Origin: Anaerovirgula multivorans
Lineage (GTDB): Bacteria; Bacillota; Clostridia; Peptostreptococcales; Natronincolaceae
DNA: 64,000 bases
Direction of reading: 5' to 3'
NCBI RefSeq assembly: GCF_900188145.1
Contig: NZ_FZOJ01000001.1
Location: forward strand, 186,001-250,000
The notes beneath the pieces were generated by a model, which was given only the letters and a program-made list of their open reading frames with translations, did not search any database and was not told where the DNA came from. Of the stretch, positions 62,529 through 64,000 are shown piece after piece. The position numbers and the translations under genes were made by a program. The stretch's first letter is position 1. The number at the start of each line of letters is the position of its first letter.

Positions 62529-63143
62529 CTAATCATACACTCCTAGACTATTTAATAAAGTACTGAAGGTTTCTGCATTTGGTATTAAGAAAAAATTTGC
62601 CTTTACTAAGTCATTACCGTCTTTCAATTTTGTTTCTATTAGTAAAACTTTATCACTAACATATCCAAATTGAATGGCTGGTACGCTCAATATTGCCCCT
62701 GCCATATCTATACAAAGAGATGGAATTGAAAGTAGTAGATTTAAACCAGTAAGAGAGGATAGAGAAGAAATATAGGATCCAGATAGAATATTTCCTACTT
62801 CTTGTAGCGCTGATCGATCCATTTCATCTAAATCCTTTGAATAATCTTCCCTGCCCATAAGCATTCCCGTTAACGTCTTTGAAGAGTTTACATCTAGCAG
62901 AAACATAATATTTCCAGTGATATCTCCCTCAACGTCAAAATAAATTCCAGCTACTACACTTTCTTCTCCTCCTAGGGTATTGGCAATGTCACCATAATCT
63001 AGTATTTTTACTATTGGGACTTCCATGTCTATTTTTTTATCTATCATTTTAGCAAGGGCTGTAGCTGCATTTCCTGCTCCTATATTACCAACTTCCCGTA
63101 ATACATCTAGATGCATATTGTTTAAATCTTCCACCTTAAACAC
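62529..63143 (-). CDS. cheC: CheY-P phosphatase CheC
   Basis: A 204-residue protein with the two active-site repeats of full CheC: LDVLREVGNIGAGNAATAL and RSALQEVGNILSGSYISSL (E-x2-N in each), separated by a beta-sheet linker. It dephosphorylates CheY-P and binds CheD. Both copies of the E/N pair are intact. The gene adjoins cheD with no gap and follows cheW. An AGGAGGTG site precedes the start. Confidence 0.95.
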   Translation of the reverse strand: MFKVEDLNNMHLDVLREVGNIGAGNAATALAKMIDKKIDMEVPIVKILDYGDIANTLGGEESVVAGIYFDVEGDITGNIMFLLDVNSSKTLTGMLMGREDYSKDLDEMDRSALQEVGNILSGSYISSLSSLTGLNLLLSIPSLCIDMAGAILSVPAIQFGYVSDKVLLIETKLKDGNDLVKANFFLIPNAETFSTLLNSLGVYD

Positions 63144-63161
63144 TTTTAAAATGCACCTCCT

Positions 63162-63614
63162 TTACACTTCTTGGCTATCTTGAGTTAATATTTTCAAAAT
63201 GTCTAAAATAATAATCATTCGATCATCTTCTTTACCTATGCCTTTGATATAATCATCTTCAGTATGATTAATTAAGCTATTGGTATTATCAATATTTTCT
63301 TTTTCGATGGTTAACACTTCTGAAGAACTGTCCACTAATAATCCAATCGTCATTTCCTCCACAGTAAGTATAATAATCCTTGATTCTTCTGTTAAAGTCT
63401 TTTCTCCCATTTTAAATCTTGTTCTTAAATCGATCACAGGAATGACTTCACCTCTTAAATTGATAACTCCTTTAATGTAGTGAGGCGTGTTAGGAAGTCG
63501 AGTAATTTCTAGAACCTTTTCTATTGTTTCAACAAAGTTGATAGCTACCCCATAATACTCTTCTTCCAATTTAAATATAACATACTGGTTTGTTCTTTCA
63601 TTGTTATTGTCCAA
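63162..63614 (-). CDS. cheW: Chemotaxis coupling protein CheW (TTG start)
   Basis: A 150-residue CheW-domain protein linking receptors to CheA. It begins YVIFKLEEEYYGVAINFVETIEKVLEITRLPNTPHYIKGVINLRGEVIPVIDLR in consecutive conserved blocks, of which LPNTPHYIKGVINLRGEV is the family core. The likely start is TTG at 63612-63614 behind GGGGTGAGG, nine residues before that block. It follows cheA with a 14-bp gap. Complete. Confidence 0.95.
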   Translation of the reverse strand: MDNNNERTNQYVIFKLEEEYYGVAINFVETIEKVLEITRLPNTPHYIKGVINLRGEVIPVIDLRTRFKMGEKTLTEESRIIILTVEEMTIGLLVDSSSEVLTIEKENIDNTNSLINHTEDDYIKGIGKEDDRMIIILDILKILTQDSQEV

Positions 63615-63628
63615 TCTACCTCACCCCT

Positions 63629-64000
63629 TTAAAAAAATGAATTCGTATCAAGTATTAGTGCTACAGAACCATTACCAAGGATTGTTGCACCTGCAATTCC
63701 TTTAATATTCGAAAGAAACTTACCTAATGATTTTATTACGATTTCCTGTTGTCCTATCAGTTCGTCTACGACAATTCCCGCCGTCCTATCCCCTTTTTTA
63801 ACAATGACAATTGTATATTCTAATTTATCTTCTACATAATTGGGTACATTTAATAATTTTGAAAGTCTTAATATTGGCAGCGTTGTATTTCTAAATAATA
63901 CAACTTCATTTCCTTGGACTTTTCTAATAGAATTAGCTTCAATCGTTGAAATTTCTTTTATATTATTTAACGGAATAGCATATTTTTCATCTCCTGTAAC
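63629..64000 (-). CDS. cheA: Chemotaxis histidine kinase CheA, C-terminal part (cut by window end)
   Basis: The 123 codons in the window encode the end of the regulatory P5 (CheW-like) domain, including IPLNNIKEIS, VVLFRNTTLPILRLSKLLNVP, YTIVIVKKGDRTAGIVVDEL and the closing NGSVALILDTNSFF before TAA. The kinase core and the phosphotransfer domain lie beyond the window. It is upstream of cheW in the same operon. Identity is safe from domain, end sequence and neighbours. Confidence 0.9.
   Translation of the reverse strand, partial: VTGDEKYAIPLNNIKEISTIEANSIRKVQGNEVVLFRNTTLPILRLSKLLNVPNYVEDKLEYTIVIVKKGDRTAGIVVDELIGQQEIVIKSLGKFLSNIKGIAGATILGNGSVALILDTNSFF

Overview
The window is AT-rich chromosomal DNA from a low-GC, Gram-positive, spore-forming, motile anaerobe of the class Clostridia. 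Evidence for this is SpoVS, YlmC/YmxH, FtsK/SpoIIIE, PolC, RNase Y, CheC/CheD and ferredoxin-dependent 2-oxoacid oxidoreductase genes, with gene orders shared with Bacillus (pnp-ylxY-M16 peptidase-ymxH; rimP-nusA-ylxR-ylxQ-infB-rbfA-nrnA-truB-ribF-rpsO; rpsB-tsf-pyrH-frr-uppS-cdsA-dxr-rseP). An Alkaliphilus-like genus is plausible, but that is inference from style, not proof. All recognised genes but one (11442-12083) lie on the minus strand, so the text below reads from high to low coordinates.

Region 64000-58100 is the distal end of the flagellar/chemotaxis operon: cheA (cut by the window end), cheW, cheC, cheD, sigD, a FapA-like gene, a small charged protein, a SwrB-like protein and a protein with an MltG-like tail. 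Region 58100-49600 carries rpsB, tsf, pyrH, frr, a 62-residue single-PASTA protein, uppS, cdsA, dxr, rseP and ispG. It joins translation to isoprenoid and lipid carrier synthesis. A small GT2 glycosyltransferase and polC follow. Behind polC a consensus promoter opens a roughly 350-nt structured leader before rimP-nusA-rnpM-ylxQ-infB-rbfA-nrnA-truB-ribF-rpsO-pnp.

Region 33800-19800 holds a YlxY-type deacetylase, an M16 peptidase, ymxH, a ClpP-like tepA, ftsK, mnmH (tRNA 2-selenouridine synthase), rimO, pgsA, recA (consensus promoter and LexA box), rny, spoVS, a PHP phosphoesterase and a PadR regulator. Region 19600-10500 carries aspartate/asparagine genes (aspartate aminotransferase, purB, asnS), rluB, a GNAT, mnmM, a carboxyltransferase subunit without its biotin domain, the single plus-strand gene of unknown function, and surE. 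Region 10400-1 has a four-subunit KorDABC-type oxidoreductase followed by an RpiR regulator, a histidine phosphatase with a small membrane protein, cmk-ispH-rpsA, an isolated cheR and two overlapping M42 aminopeptidases.

I found no rRNA, tRNA, CRISPR, prophage or transposase gene. The most interesting signals are: the RNase Y gene, which appears to start at an AUU codon behind a perfect Shine-Dalgarno; a structured leader or small RNA before rimP; a modular family of palindromic dispersed repeats; a recA ribosome-binding site separated from its start by a perfect hairpin; paired direct repeats over the kor promoter; and the single-PASTA microprotein. No large new defence or biosynthetic system is visible.
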